Below are positions 29,836-39,305 of a stretch of 64,000 bases of DNA, in pieces (within the stretch, counting starts at the first letter, position 1; every line of letters starts with the position of its first letter). Source of the DNA: Marivivens sp. LCG002 (GTDB taxonomy: Bacteria; Pseudomonadota; Alphaproteobacteria; Rhodobacterales; Rhodobacteraceae). The stretch spans positions 1,290,001-1,354,000 of the forward strand of contig NZ_CP127165.1 in assembly GCF_030264275.1 (NCBI RefSeq), given 5' to 3'. A model generated the notes under the pieces. It saw nothing but the letters and a program-made list of their open reading frames with translations, was not told where the DNA came from and did not search any database. The position numbers were made by a program, and so were the translations under genes.

Positions 29836-30480
29836 CTATTCGCGCTCTGCCAATTGGGTGTTGAGATCCGCAATGACGTTTTCCCAAAGACTCGCAGGCT
29901 GTGCGCCCTGAACCACATGCTGGTTGGCGACGACAAAGGTGGGCACAGAGGACACGCCCATCTTGCGGCTATGTTCCTGACGGGCTTTGATTTCGTCTTT
30001 GTCGGCGTCCGAGGCAAGGAGCCGCCCGATCATCGCACCGTCGAGCCCTGCTTTTGAAGCGATATCGACCAGAACCTCGTGGTCTCCGATATCGCGCCCC
30101 TCGACCCAATAGGCTTTGAAGAGCGCATTGACGACAAAGGTCTGCTTTTGCTCGATGCCTGCCCAATGGATGAGGCGGTGGGCATCAAGCGTGTTTGGCA
30201 CCCGTGTGATCAGATCGTGGTTGAGCTGCACACCCGCTTTGGCCGCGTGTTCGACAAGCGGCATATAGGCGTTTTTCCATCCCTCTTTGCCACCGAATTT
30301 GCGCTCCATATAGGGGGTGCGCTCGACCCCGCCTTCGGGGATCGTCGGATCAAGCTGATAGGGGTGCCATTCGATGATAAACGGGTGATCCCCCGCCTTT
30401 TCCATCGCGCGTTCAAGATAGGTTTTGCCGATGTAGCACCACGGGCAAACGGGATCGGAGAGAATATCAAGTTTGACCAT
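29836..30480 (-). CDS. DsbA-family (FrnE-like) thiol oxidoreductase
   Basis: The 214-residue cytoplasmic protein has a thioredoxin fold with C12-P-W-C15 in SDPVCPWCYIG and the helical insert of FrnE/HCCA-isomerase-like members, ending with GVSSVPTFVV (cis-Pro). Partner unknown. The ATG at 30480 lies 14 bp inside the preceding acyl-CoA synthetase gene, so the two form an operon. Confidence 0.9.
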   Translation of the reverse strand: MVKLDILSDPVCPWCYIGKTYLERAMEKAGDHPFIIEWHPYQLDPTIPEGGVERTPYMERKFGGKEGWKNAYMPLVEHAAKAGVQLNHDLITRVPNTLDAHRLIHWAGIEQKQTFVVNALFKAYWVEGRDIGDHEVLVDIASKAGLDGAMIGRLLASDADKDEIKARQEHSRKMGVSSVPTFVVANQHVVQGAQPASLWENVIADLNTQLAERE

Positions 30481-31984
30481 GTGCGGTCTCCCAGTTTTTG
30501 CGCAGGACTTTGCGCAGAAGTTTGTTGTTCGCGCCGCGAGGCAGTTCGTCGACGCGCTCGAATATCCTTGGGCATTTGTAGCGTGCAAGCCGCTCGGCCG
30601 CAAAATCGGCAAGAGTATCGGTCAGATCCTCGGTTCCGACATAGAAGGCGGCGATGACGCTTGTGCCTTCCTTGACGGTGACTTCACAGGCGCCGACCTC
30701 GCAAATTGCGGGATGCTGGGCGAGGGCGCTCTCCACTTCGATCGGCGAGACGCGATAGCCGCCCGCATTCATCATGTCGTCATTGCGGCCCGCATAGAAT
30801 ATCGCGCCGTCCTCGGACATATACCCCTCGTCACCCGTGAGGAACCAGTCGCCGTCGAACCGCGCTCGGGTTTCTTCGGCTTGGTCCAGATAGCCGAACA
30901 TGAGACCGGGGTCGTCTTTGTGCACCGCAATCTGACCCGAAGTGCCACGCGGAACGGGCGCACCATCGCGCAGGATCGCAACACGGCGTCCCGTTTGGGG
31001 ATAACCCAACGCGCCTTGGGGTGCGGGTCGCGCGGGGCTTCCCGACAGAAAGGTGGAAACCTCCGACATTCCAAAGGCTTCGTGAAGGCTGGTCCCTGTC
31101 GCATCCTGCCATTGCGCGCGGAGGCTCTCGGGGAGTTTCTCGCCCGCAGTCAGGCCATGGCGCAGCTTGGGCATCGCTTGGATCGGCGCTCTAAGAAGTT
31201 GCCTGTAAACCCCTGGGGCAGCGGCGAAAATAGTTGCGTCGTGGCGTTTGAGAAGAAGCGGGAGCGCCTCGGCCTTCATGCCTGCCGCAGGAATGAGCGC
31301 GGTTGCGCCCACCGACCACGGGTCCATGAGTCCGGTTCCCAGCGTGTAGGTCCAATTGAACGCACCTGCGTGCAAAAGACGGTCATTCTCGCCAAGATCA
31401 TACCAGCCGTTGATCATCATCTGACGCGCCCAGATCGCCCGATGGGCATGCACCACTGCGCGCGGTTTGCCCGAGGTGCCCGAGGTAAAGATGATATAGG
31501 CGGGGCGCTCGGGGTCTCCCATCGCGTAGTCCGCAGGCGGCAGATCGTAAAACCCACGCAAATCCTCGAGTCCAAGCGTCGCGTATCCATCGGGAACCGC
31601 AATATCGGGGGCCGCGACGACAAGCGCGGGCTTCAAGGTTGCGGCCATCCCCGTGATTTCGGGACCCGTCAGCATGGCCGAGGTTGGACAGGGGATAAGA
31701 CCTGCCGCGATAGCCCCCAGATAGAGGATCGGGAAATCGGGCGTATTTCCCAGCCGCATCAGAATGCGGTCGCCCGTCTGCAGTCCGAGCCGCAATAGCC
31801 CCGTCGCGGTGCCGCGCACGGCGGCTTCGATCTTTGCATAGCTCCAACGTTCGGCGCGCGCAGGACCAAGCACCGCCAAAGCGATCTTGTCGGGGCGGCT
31901 TGACGCATGGCGCAAGACATGGGCCGCAAAGTTGAATGGGTTGGGGCAGGGCGCATATCCGCCCTCGTCAAACAGGCTTAGCAT
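30467..31984 (-). CDS. AMP-dependent acyl/aryl-CoA synthetase
   Basis: The 505-residue enzyme has the adenylate-forming signature YIIFTSGTSGKPRAVVHAH (A3), a later EAFGMSE (A5), and the C-terminal LTGDEGY and PRGANNKLLRK (A10 Lys). It is nearest in appearance to benzoate-CoA-ligase-like members. It makes acyl-CoA from a carboxylic acid and ATP; the acid is unknown. It is divergent from the XRE-cupin gene, 55 bp apart, and may be controlled by it. Confidence 0.9.
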   Translation of the reverse strand: MLSLFDEGGYAPCPNPFNFAAHVLRHASSRPDKIALAVLGPARAERWSYAKIEAAVRGTATGLLRLGLQTGDRILMRLGNTPDFPILYLGAIAAGLIPCPTSAMLTGPEITGMAATLKPALVVAAPDIAVPDGYATLGLEDLRGFYDLPPADYAMGDPERPAYIIFTSGTSGKPRAVVHAHRAIWARQMMINGWYDLGENDRLLHAGAFNWTYTLGTGLMDPWSVGATALIPAAGMKAEALPLLLKRHDATIFAAAPGVYRQLLRAPIQAMPKLRHGLTAGEKLPESLRAQWQDATGTSLHEAFGMSEVSTFLSGSPARPAPQGALGYPQTGRRVAILRDGAPVPRGTSGQIAVHKDDPGLMFGYLDQAEETRARFDGDWFLTGDEGYMSEDGAIFYAGRNDDMMNAGGYRVSPIEVESALAQHPAICEVGACEVTVKEGTSVIAAFYVGTEDLTDTLADFAAERLARYKCPRIFERVDELPRGANNKLLRKVLRKNWETAHGQT

Positions 31985-32039
31985 GCCTCTGGCTAGCGGT
32001 CCCTCATGACAGTTGCAAGACCGAGATCGCTGAGGCTAT

Positions 32040-32672
32040 ATGTGCGCCATGGTTAAAAGTGAAAACGCATCGCTGATCCGAATTGCCCGCGAAAACGGCC
32101 ATGAGGAAACTTCGGTTCCTCTCGATCTCGGGCTTCGGGTGCGCGAGTTGCGCAAAGAACGCGACTGGACCCTCGAACAGGCAGCGCAGCAAGCGGGCCT
32201 TGCGCGTTCGACGCTCTCCAAGATCGAGAACGGTCAAATGTCCCCGACCTATGACGCGCTCAAAAAGCTCGCTGTGGGGCTCGGGATTTCGGTGCCGCAG
32301 CTTTTCACGCCCCCGACCAAAGGTCAGGTCAACGGCCGCATGACCGTAACCCGCACGGGCGACGGACAAGAGCAGGTGACGGCGACCTACGAGCACGAGC
32401 TATTGGCCGACCAGCTCACCAAGAAGAACATGCTTCCGTATCGTGCCCGCATCCGCGCCCGCTCGATGGACGAGTTTGACGGATGGGTGCGCCATGACGG
32501 GGAAGAGTTTCTCTATGTGCTCACGGGCACGGTCCGCCTCTATACCGAGTTCTATGAACCCGTCGAAATGAAGCGCGGCGACAGCGCCTATTATGACGCG
32601 ACAATGGGTCATAACGTCATTTCTACAAGCGCCGACGACGCGACCATCCTTTGGGTGACATCTCTCGTCTAA
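32040..32672 (+). CDS. XRE-family regulator with cupin domain
   Basis: The 210-residue protein has an HTH_3 domain (about 30-85: LRVRELRKERDWTLEQAAQQ, then RSTLSKIENGQ) and a C-terminal cupin (about 125-208) expected to bind a small ligand. Start may be the ATG at 32040 or 32049; GAGG is close to the first. The divergent acyl-CoA synthetase gene is the obvious candidate target. Confidence 0.9.
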   Translation: MCAMVKSENASLIRIARENGHEETSVPLDLGLRVRELRKERDWTLEQAAQQAGLARSTLSKIENGQMSPTYDALKKLAVGLGISVPQLFTPPTKGQVNGRMTVTRTGDGQEQVTATYEHELLADQLTKKNMLPYRARIRARSMDEFDGWVRHDGEEFLYVLTGTVRLYTEFYEPVEMKRGDSAYYDATMGHNVISTSADDATILWVTSLV

Positions 32673-32692
32673 CTCATTGCCAAGCCAATGAA

Positions 32693-32716
32693 AAAGGCGG
32701 CCCTAAGGCCGCCTTT
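32693..32716. terminator. Bidirectional terminator between convergent genes
   Basis: AAAGGCGGCC-CTAA-GGCCGCCTTT, a perfect ten-pair hairpin with A run before and T run after, between the XRE-cupin gene and the convergent binding-protein gene. Confidence 0.88.
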
Positions 32717-32723
32717 CTTCGTT

Positions 32724-34538
32724 TTATTCCGACCACCAGACATCGGGCTGCCAACCGGGCCAATCGCCGAAGATCGGCATACGCTCGGGGAAATGCAGAT
32801 CCTTGGCATAGGCCACGCGGTTGATGTTCCACTGATAGATCGGGATCACATAACGCCCTGCAGTCAGAATGCGGTCAAGCGCATGGGTTGCCGCGCGGAA
32901 ATCCTCTTGGCTTTCCGAGGTCAGAAGCGTGTTGATCATCGCATCCACCGCTTCGGACTTGATCCCCATGAGGTTCCGCCCGCCGGGAGTATCGGCGTAT
33001 TCGCTGCCCCAATAGGCATATTGCTCGTTCCCCGGAGACAGCGACAGACCGCGCTGGAAATAGGTCATATCGAAGTTATAGGCGTCGGTGAGCTCTTTAT
33101 ACTGGGCGCTGTCGACAGAGTTGACGGTAACGTCGATCCCGATCCGCTTGAGTGCCTGAACATAAATGTCGATGATCGCTTTGGTTTCGCTTGCGCCCGT
33201 CTGCAACAGAACGGTGAACTCGAAAGCCTTGCCTTCGGCATTGCGCAACACGCCTCCTGCATCGACCTTCCATCCGGCTTCTTCAAGCTGGGCAAGCGCA
33301 TTGCCGATACCTTCTCGGTTGCGCTCCGACCCGTCCGACACGGGCAGAGAATAGCCTTCGATCGTGCCGGGAACGAGGTCAGCGGCAAAGGGTTCGAGGA
33401 ATTCGAGAACGCGGCCCGTCGCCGCGTCATGGCTCATGCCCAAGGGCGAGTTGGACCAATAGGACGTGATCCGCTCTTGTTTGCTGCCCGTGATCGCTTC
33501 GTTGATGAATTCGAAGTTGAACGCATGCAGCAAGGCATCGCGCACGCGCCAGTCGTCAAAGGGCGCACGCCGCGTGTTCATCACAAAACCCGTCATCCCC
33601 GACGGGCGTTGATGGGTCAGCTCGGCCTTGAGGATATCCCCGCTCTGGACGGCGGCGAAATCATACTGGCTTTCCCAGCGGGCCACGTTGAATTCGCGGG
33701 TAAAGTTGGTCACGCCCGTCTTGAAGGCTTCGAACGCGGTGGTTTCATCACCGAAAAACTCGAGCCGCAGAGTATCAAGGTTTGCCGTGCCACGACGGAA
33801 GGGCACATCCTTGCCCCAATAGTCGGGATTGCGGGTGAATTCGATGTAACGACCCATTTCATAGCCGTTCACCACATAGGGACCCGACGTGATCGGCACG
33901 ATGCCCGAGCCGTCTTCTTCGAAGTTCACACCGTCCCACTGCGACTTTTGAAGGATCGGGCGCATCCCCGCCAGAAGCGCAAGTTCGCGGTCCTCGGTGT
34001 TGAAGGTGAAACGCACCGAGCGCTCGCCCGTTTGCTCCATCGAGGCGATTTTGCCCCAGAAGCCGCGATAGCGCGGATGGCCTTGGGTGCCGAGCGTCTC
34101 GTAGGACCACATGACATCCTCGACCGTCACGGGGCTCCCGTCCGAGAATTTGGCTTCGGGCCGCAGGGTGAATTCGACCCATTCACGGTTGGGACCCGTC
34201 TCGACCGATTCGGCCAAAAGCCCGTAAAGCGTGAAAGGTTCGTCCAAAGTGCGCCCCATCAACGTCTCGGCCATGAGATAGGGAAGCTGCCAGGGTTTGT
34301 TTCCCTTGAGCACATAGGGGTTGAGGCTGTCGAAGCTGCCCACCTCGGCGGTGGCCATCCGCCCGCCTGTCGGCGCATCGGGATTGGCATAGGGGAGCGA
34401 CACAAAATCGGGTGCGAGCTCCGGTTCGCCATACATAGCTATTGCGTGCTTTGGTTCTGCTGCTGCGAAAGAGGCCGCGCCGATCACGGCCAGAGCCGCA
34501 ACCGATGCACGAAAACCTGTTAGAAACTTTGATGCCAT
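32724..34538 (-). CDS. Periplasmic oligopeptide-type binding protein (SBP family 5, YejA-like)
   Basis: The 604-residue protein has a signal peptide (MASKFLTGFRAS... cleavage after AFAAA-like SFAAA) and a family-5 solute-binding fold with LRPEAKFSDGSPVTVEDV and RVRDALLHAFNFEF. The length and W-rich end (WPGWQPDVWW) match YejA-like proteins. No permease or ATPase gene adjoins it here, so it is an orphan or serves a transporter elsewhere. The ATG at 34538 is chosen because it begins the signal peptide. Confidence 0.9.
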   Translation of the reverse strand: MASKFLTGFRASVAALAVIGAASFAAAEPKHAIAMYGEPELAPDFVSLPYANPDAPTGGRMATAEVGSFDSLNPYVLKGNKPWQLPYLMAETLMGRTLDEPFTLYGLLAESVETGPNREWVEFTLRPEAKFSDGSPVTVEDVMWSYETLGTQGHPRYRGFWGKIASMEQTGERSVRFTFNTEDRELALLAGMRPILQKSQWDGVNFEEDGSGIVPITSGPYVVNGYEMGRYIEFTRNPDYWGKDVPFRRGTANLDTLRLEFFGDETTAFEAFKTGVTNFTREFNVARWESQYDFAAVQSGDILKAELTHQRPSGMTGFVMNTRRAPFDDWRVRDALLHAFNFEFINEAITGSKQERITSYWSNSPLGMSHDAATGRVLEFLEPFAADLVPGTIEGYSLPVSDGSERNREGIGNALAQLEEAGWKVDAGGVLRNAEGKAFEFTVLLQTGASETKAIIDIYVQALKRIGIDVTVNSVDSAQYKELTDAYNFDMTYFQRGLSLSPGNEQYAYWGSEYADTPGGRNLMGIKSEAVDAMINTLLTSESQEDFRAATHALDRILTAGRYVIPIYQWNINRVAYAKDLHFPERMPIFGDWPGWQPDVWWSE

Positions 34539-34617
34539 TTCAGAGACAATCCCCCAAATCCTTATGTCCGTTGCACAAACCGTAGAGGGGGTTTTGAATC
34601 TTTTCAAACTTTTAGCT

Positions 34618-34727
34618 TGGAGGCGGGCAAGAGATTGCTTATAAAGGCCTTACTGCTCGATAGGTTTCTTGCCTGTATGAAACCTGCCTCAATAACTTAA
34701 CGCCAGCCTCGTGCTGGCGTTTTTTTC
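34618..34727 (+). ncRNA. Candidate small RNA or attenuated leader upstream of the hydroxybutyrate dehydrogenase gene
   Basis: In the 326-bp gap between divergent genes, a perfect stem AGGTTTC/GAAACCT with ten-base loop (34662-34685) is followed after 13 bases by a nine-pair terminator hairpin with seven T. A terminator 138 bp before the next gene, with no ORF ahead of it, means that a short RNA ends here. It is either an independent small RNA or a 5' leader with premature termination. The 5' end is uncertain; I see no consensus promoter. Confidence 0.55.
34699..34727 (+). terminator. Intrinsic terminator in the gap
   Basis: AACGCCAGC-CTCGT-GCTGGCGTT followed by an unbroken T tract; a strong Rho-independent terminator on the plus strand. 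Confidence 0.9.
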
Positions 34728-34864
34728 TTGGGCTTCGAGAGATTTCCGACACGGCTTTTTGATCGGTTCGAACCAGAGAATCGCACAAAAGGGAATCAAT
34801 GTGTTGAACTATTTCGCATCTGCAGCATTATCCCCCGTAAGTGCAAGTCAAAGGGAGTGCGCGC

Positions 34865-35638
34865 ATGTCGTTGAACGGAAAAACAGCAGTTGTGACAGGA
34901 TCGAACTCGGGCATCGGTCTGGGCGTCGCCAGAGAGCTGGCGCGGGCCGGTGCCGACCTTGTCATCAATTCCTTTACCGACCGAGACGAGGACCATGCCC
35001 TTGCCGCCGAGCTTGCCAAAGAGTTCGGCGTTGCAGTGCGTTATATCCAAGCGGACCTCTCCAAAGCCGAAGAGGCGCGGGCCCTGATCGAAAAGGCGGG
35101 CGTTTGCGATATCCTCGTGAACAACGCAGGTATCCAGCATGTCGCGCCGATTGACGAATTTCCGCTCGAGAAGTGGGACGCGATCATCGCGATCAATATG
35201 TCTTCTGCTTTTCACACGACCGCGGCCGCTCTGCCGATGATGCGCAAGGCGGGCTGGGGCCGCGTGGTGAACATTGCGTCGGCTCATGGTTTGACCGCGT
35301 CGCCCTATAAATCGGCCTATGTCGCGGCCAAGCACGGGGTTGTCGGTCTGACCAAGGTCACTGCATTGGAAACCGCCCAAGAGCCGATCACCTGCAACGC
35401 CATTTGTCCGGGCTATGTGCTTACCCCGCTGGTCGAGGCGCAGATCCCCGACACGATGAAGAAATACGCGATGGAGCGTGACGAGGTGATCAAGAAGGTC
35501 ATGCTTGAGCGCCAGCCGTCCAAGGAATTCGCGACCGTAGAGCAAATCGGCGGCACGACGGTGTTCCTGTGCTCCGACGCAGCGGCCCAGATCACGGGCA
35601 CCACCATCAGCGTTGACGGTGGGTGGACGGCGCTTTGA
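34865..35638 (+). CDS. bdhA: 3-hydroxybutyrate dehydrogenase
   Basis: The 257-residue SDR enzyme has the cofactor motif TGSNSGIGLG, NNAG, and the YKSAYVAAKHG active-site Tyr-xxx-Lys. VTALETAQEPITCNAICPGYVLTPLV is the pattern of D-3-hydroxybutyrate dehydrogenases that oxidise 3-hydroxybutyrate from PHB to acetoacetate. The ATG at 34865 begins the conserved N-terminus. The patatin-like gene overlaps its stop. Confidence 0.92.
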   Translation: MSLNGKTAVVTGSNSGIGLGVARELARAGADLVINSFTDRDEDHALAAELAKEFGVAVRYIQADLSKAEEARALIEKAGVCDILVNNAGIQHVAPIDEFPLEKWDAIIAINMSSAFHTTAAALPMMRKAGWGRVVNIASAHGLTASPYKSAYVAAKHGVVGLTKVTALETAQEPITCNAICPGYVLTPLVEAQIPDTMKKYAMERDEVIKKVMLERQPSKEFATVEQIGGTTVFLCSDAAAQITGTTISVDGGWTAL

Positions 35639-36666
35639 TCCGTCTCAACCTCGCGCTTCAGGGAGGCGGGGCGCATGGCGCTCTGACATGGGGCGCATTG
35701 GATCGGCTTCTAGAGGAGACGGACATCGAGGTCGCGGCGATCTCGGGCACCTCGGCGGGTGCCTTGAACGCGGCGGCCTTCAAAAGCGGTTGGGCGACGG
35801 GCGGACGGGGCGGCGCGCGCGCCGCGCTCGGCGATCTGTGGGAGCAGGTCGGAGCAGTGACGGACCCGCGCATGGCCCAATGGATCACGCCATGGAGCGA
35901 TACGGCGCACTATGTCACCAAAGCGATCGAATATTCGCCGCTCTATGCGGTTTTCGATGCGGCAGCGCGCATGATGACACCTGCGATGTATGGACCGTTC
36001 ATCCGCAATCCTTTGGAAAAGCTGACGTCGCGGTTCGATTGGGAGGCGATCTGTTCCTCCTCGGGGCCCGAGCTCCATATCTGCGCCACCAATGTGCGCA
36101 CGGGCAAGATCCGCGTTTTCACGGGGGCCGAGTTGTCGTCAAAGGCGATCCTTGCCTCTGCCTGTTTGCCTACTTTGTTCGAAGCGATCGAGATATACGA
36201 CCCAAAGACCGAGCGCGAGGAATCCTATTGGGATGGCGGTTACACGGGAAATCCCGCGCTTTTTCCGCTCTATCTTCCGCATTTGCCCGACGACATCCTG
36301 ATTGTGAACATCAACCCGCTGGAACGCGAAGAGATCCCGCTCGATGGTCCCTCGCTCCAGAACAGGATCAATGAGATCAGCTTCAATTCGTCCTTGCTCC
36401 GCGAAATGAGGGCCATCAACTTCGTCAAACGGCTTCTGCACGGCGGGTCGGTGCCCAAAGGCTCGATGAAGGATGTGAACCTTCATATGGTCGGGGACAA
36501 CGATCTGATGAACGAGCTTTCGGTCGCCTCCAAACTTATTCCGACCCCGATCACGCTTGCACGGCTTTTCGAGGCAGGGCGCGAGGCGATGGACCGCTTT
36601 CTTGCGCATCACAAAGACGATCTCGGCAAGCGCGGCACCGTCGATCTCGAAGAGATGTTCGGCTAG
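35635..36666 (+). CDS. Patatin-like phospholipase
   Basis: The 343-residue protein has LALQGGGAHGAL (oxyanion hole, from residue 6), the nucleophile Ser40 in GTSAG, and the Asp in SYWDGGYTGNP: a complete patatin catalytic dyad. The start is TTG at 35635, overlapping the bdhA stop (TTGA), because the family motif follows directly; a GTG at 35623 is possible. Coupling to bdhA suggests a role in PHB granule or lipid turnover, as inference. Four bases overlap the convergent DUF502 gene. Confidence 0.88.
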   Translation: MIRLNLALQGGGAHGALTWGALDRLLEETDIEVAAISGTSAGALNAAAFKSGWATGGRGGARAALGDLWEQVGAVTDPRMAQWITPWSDTAHYVTKAIEYSPLYAVFDAAARMMTPAMYGPFIRNPLEKLTSRFDWEAICSSSGPELHICATNVRTGKIRVFTGAELSSKAILASACLPTLFEAIEIYDPKTEREESYWDGGYTGNPALFPLYLPHLPDDILIVNINPLEREEIPLDGPSLQNRINEISFNSSLLREMRAINFVKRLLHGGSVPKGSMKDVNLHMVGDNDLMNELSVASKLIPTPITLARLFEAGREAMDRFLAHHKDDLGKRGTVDLEEMFG

Positions 36667-37400
36667 GCCTTGGCCGCTTTGGCAAGGGCCTTGTCGATTT
36701 TGGCCTTGGGCTGGGGATAGACGAGGCCTGCCGAAATCACGAGTTTGGCCGCATCCTCGACCGTCATATCGAGCGGGATGATTTCTTCTTCGGGCAGAAA
36801 CAGAAGAAAGCCCGACGTAGGGTTCGGCGTGGTCGGAAGAAAGACCGTGATGATGTTTTCACCTGTCGGCACTTTTTCCGCGATCTCGCCTTTGGCTTTG
36901 GTCGAGACAAAGGCGATCGCATAAAGCCCCGGACGCGGGTATTGCACAAGACAGGCGCGGTCAAAGCTGCTTTCGGACTGGGCAAAGACCGTCTCGGCAA
37001 GCTGTTTGGCACCGTTATAGACCGAACGGACCACAGGCATACGCGCAACGATCCCTTCGCCCCATTTGATCAAGGAACGACCCAGCACGCCTTTGGCGAT
37101 ACTTCCGACGATAAGCGTGAACACCAGAAAGATGATCACGCCGACGCCGCGCACGTCGATATTGAGATGATCGGGCGAGGCGGGGTTCACATCGCCGAAC
37201 CAACGGTTGATGAGAATATCGGGGTGATAGACACGCGGCACAAAGGGCCAGACGAAGCTGTCGATCCAGCCCGTAATGCTCCAGAACAGCCAGACCGTGA
37301 TCCCGATGGGCGCCACCACCACGAGTCCGGCGAGAAAGTTGTTTCGGATTTTCGCAAGAATGCCGCGAGAGGGTTTCTCGATCGGTATCGGATTGTTCAC
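36663..37400 (-). CDS. DUF502 membrane protein
   Basis: The 245-residue inner-membrane protein has two helices (about 20-45 and 80-105), the DUF502 motif FLAGLVVVAPIGITVW and later FLPTTPNPTSGF. Function unknown. It has a normal length and stands alone on the minus strand, with an Ala/Lys-rich tail. Confidence 0.92.
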   Translation of the reverse strand: MNNPIPIEKPSRGILAKIRNNFLAGLVVVAPIGITVWLFWSITGWIDSFVWPFVPRVYHPDILINRWFGDVNPASPDHLNIDVRGVGVIIFLVFTLIVGSIAKGVLGRSLIKWGEGIVARMPVVRSVYNGAKQLAETVFAQSESSFDRACLVQYPRPGLYAIAFVSTKAKGEIAEKVPTGENIITVFLPTTPNPTSGFLLFLPEEEIIPLDMTVEDAAKLVISAGLVYPQPKAKIDKALAKAAKA

Positions 37401-37462
37401 CTTGTCACCCGCTCAACTCGTTTCGCGTTCAACCTAAGAAGCGGCCGGACCAACCGCAATGG

Positions 37463-38374
37463 TCAACCTTGATTTTTCATCGCAACCGCAATTTCCGCCG
37501 CCAGTTTCGCGTTGTTCATCACGAGCGCAATATTGGCCACCAAGGATTTGCCTTGGGTCAGTTCGAAAATCCGCTGGAGGAGGAAGGGCGTCACCGCCTT
37601 GGCACTGACCTTCTGTGCTTCGGCTTCTTGCAGAGCTTGTTCGATCACGGGCGCAAGCTCTTCTGCGGGGATTTCCGCCTCTGCGGGGATCGGGTTGGCG
37701 ACGAGTTGCCCGCCTGGAATATCAAGCTCGCCGCGCATCAGTTGTGCGCGTGCGATCTCTTCGGCGCTGTCCATGCGGATCGGTGCCCTGAGCCCCGAAT
37801 TGCGGGACCAGAAGGCGGGGATCATGTCCTGACCATAGGCGATGACCGGAACGCCGAGCGTTTCGAGAACCTCGAAGGTTTTGGGAAGATCGAGGATCGC
37901 CTTTGCGCCCGCCGCAACAACGGTGACGGGTGTCTGGGCAAGCTCTTGAAGGTCTGCGGAAATGTCGAAAGAAAGTTCCGCGCCGCGATGGACCCCGCCG
38001 ATACCGCCCGTTGCAAAAACGCCGATCCCCGCGATCTGGGCTGCGATCATCGTGGCGGCCACCGTTGTGGCGCCTGTGCCGCCCGAGGCAAGACAGGCCG
38101 CGAAATCGGCGCGAGAGAGTTTGGCCACGTTCTTGGCCTGACCAAGCGCGTCAAGCTCTTCGCTTGTCAATCCGACATGGAGTGTGCCGTTCATGACCGC
38201 CATCGTCGCGGGCACCGCGCCGTTGTCGCGCACGGTTTGCTCCACGCGGCGTGCGGTTTCGACGTTTTGGGGCCAAGGCATACCATGCGTGATGATCGTG
38301 CTTTCCAGAGCGACCAGCGCGTCACCGTTCTTGAGAGCTTGGGTCACTTCGGGGGAAAAGGACATCGGGATCAT
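37463..38374 (-). CDS. psuG: Pseudouridine-5'-phosphate glycosidase
   Basis: The 303-residue enzyme has ALESTIITHGMPWPQN near the start, and ATGGIGGVHRG and GAKAILDLPKT in the middle, all PsuG signatures. It splits pseudouridine 5'-phosphate into uracil and ribose 5-phosphate. The start ATG at 38374 overlaps the stop of the kinase gene (ATGA), so psuK-psuG is a coupled pair. Confidence 0.94.
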   Translation of the reverse strand: MIPMSFSPEVTQALKNGDALVALESTIITHGMPWPQNVETARRVEQTVRDNGAVPATMAVMNGTLHVGLTSEELDALGQAKNVAKLSRADFAACLASGGTGATTVAATMIAAQIAGIGVFATGGIGGVHRGAELSFDISADLQELAQTPVTVVAAGAKAILDLPKTFEVLETLGVPVIAYGQDMIPAFWSRNSGLRAPIRMDSAEEIARAQLMRGELDIPGGQLVANPIPAEAEIPAEELAPVIEQALQEAEAQKVSAKAVTPFLLQRIFELTQGKSLVANIALVMNNAKLAAEIAVAMKNQG

Positions 38375-39261
38375 TGTGGGCTTTCTCCAGAGACATATTT
38401 GGCCGCTGCATGCAGGGCGAAGTTCAGGGCGTCGGAGCGCGATGCGCCGTCGCGTTCGGCGGCGACATGGGCGGCAAGGAACGTATCCCCTGCGCCCGTG
38501 ACACGCTGGCTTTTGACGGATGGGGGCGTTGCGGTGAGCACATCGGGACCTGTCGCTTCCGAGGCGCTGCGCGGCCCGTCGGTGACAAGAACGCGTCCCG
38601 CACCATGCGCAATGAGGCCCGCTGCCGCTTCGGCGGAACTGCCGAAAGTCGTATCGCAAATCAGCCCCGCTTCTTCGAGGTTCACGTAGAGCGTGACATT
38701 CGGATGCCGATAGAGTGCCTTGAGCCGCTCGGCCTTGCCCGGACTTGCGGGGGCGACCCGTAGATCGGATCGCGCAAAAAGAGGCGAAGCCGCGATTTCG
38801 CTCAGAAGCTCGGTGGTCAGGTTGCCGTCAAGCGCGATGATCCCCTCAAAGGGCGTGCCTGCCGATCCGATCTCGCCGTTCGCCAAAGGTGCGAGGATGG
38901 CATTGCCCACGCGCTCGAGCGAGTGCGCATCCGCTATCGCGGCGACAAGCCCGTTCGGGTCCTCGATCGCCATATAGCTGTCGGTGGCAAGGTCTTGGGT
39001 GCGATAGACGTGATCGGTGACGATCCCGAGATCGCGGCATGCGGTCAAAAGTTCGTCCCCCTCGCGGTCGGAGCCGATGTGGGTCAGAATGGCAGGCGTG
39101 ATGTCGAACCTGCGAAAGGTCATCGCGATATTCATCGCCACACCGCCCGGAATGCGCCGGATAATGCCCGGCATATCCGCGCCATAATGCATGTCGCGCC
39201 GCGTACGCCCGATGATGTCCCACAGGACGGACCCGATACAGAGGATGTCGAAGCTTTTCAT
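38371..39261 (-). CDS. psuK: PfkB-family kinase, probable pseudouridine kinase
   Basis: The 296-residue ribokinase-type enzyme begins with the GSVLWDIIGRT pattern and ends with VKSQRVTGAGDTFLAAHV, the anion hole and catalytic Asp. Coupling to psuG indicates pseudouridine as substrate; together they degrade pseudouridine from RNA turnover. Confidence 0.9.
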   Translation of the reverse strand: MKSFDILCIGSVLWDIIGRTRRDMHYGADMPGIIRRIPGGVAMNIAMTFRRFDITPAILTHIGSDREGDELLTACRDLGIVTDHVYRTQDLATDSYMAIEDPNGLVAAIADAHSLERVGNAILAPLANGEIGSAGTPFEGIIALDGNLTTELLSEIAASPLFARSDLRVAPASPGKAERLKALYRHPNVTLYVNLEEAGLICDTTFGSSAEAAAGLIAHGAGRVLVTDGPRSASEATGPDVLTATPPSVKSQRVTGAGDTFLAAHVAAERDGASRSDALNFALHAAAKYVSGESPQ

Positions 39262-39305
39262 GTGCGTGTCATGACAAGCCTGAGGACCTGCTGCAAGGGG
39301 CTAGA

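Noticed and set aside
30473-31798. 441-codon plus-strand ORF
   Set aside because: Antisense shadow of the acyl-CoA synthetase gene, which has full adenylation motifs.
32688-34523. 611-codon plus-strand ORF
   Set aside because: Lies fully antisense to the oligopeptide-binding protein gene, which has a signal peptide and family motifs; it is a codon-bias shadow.
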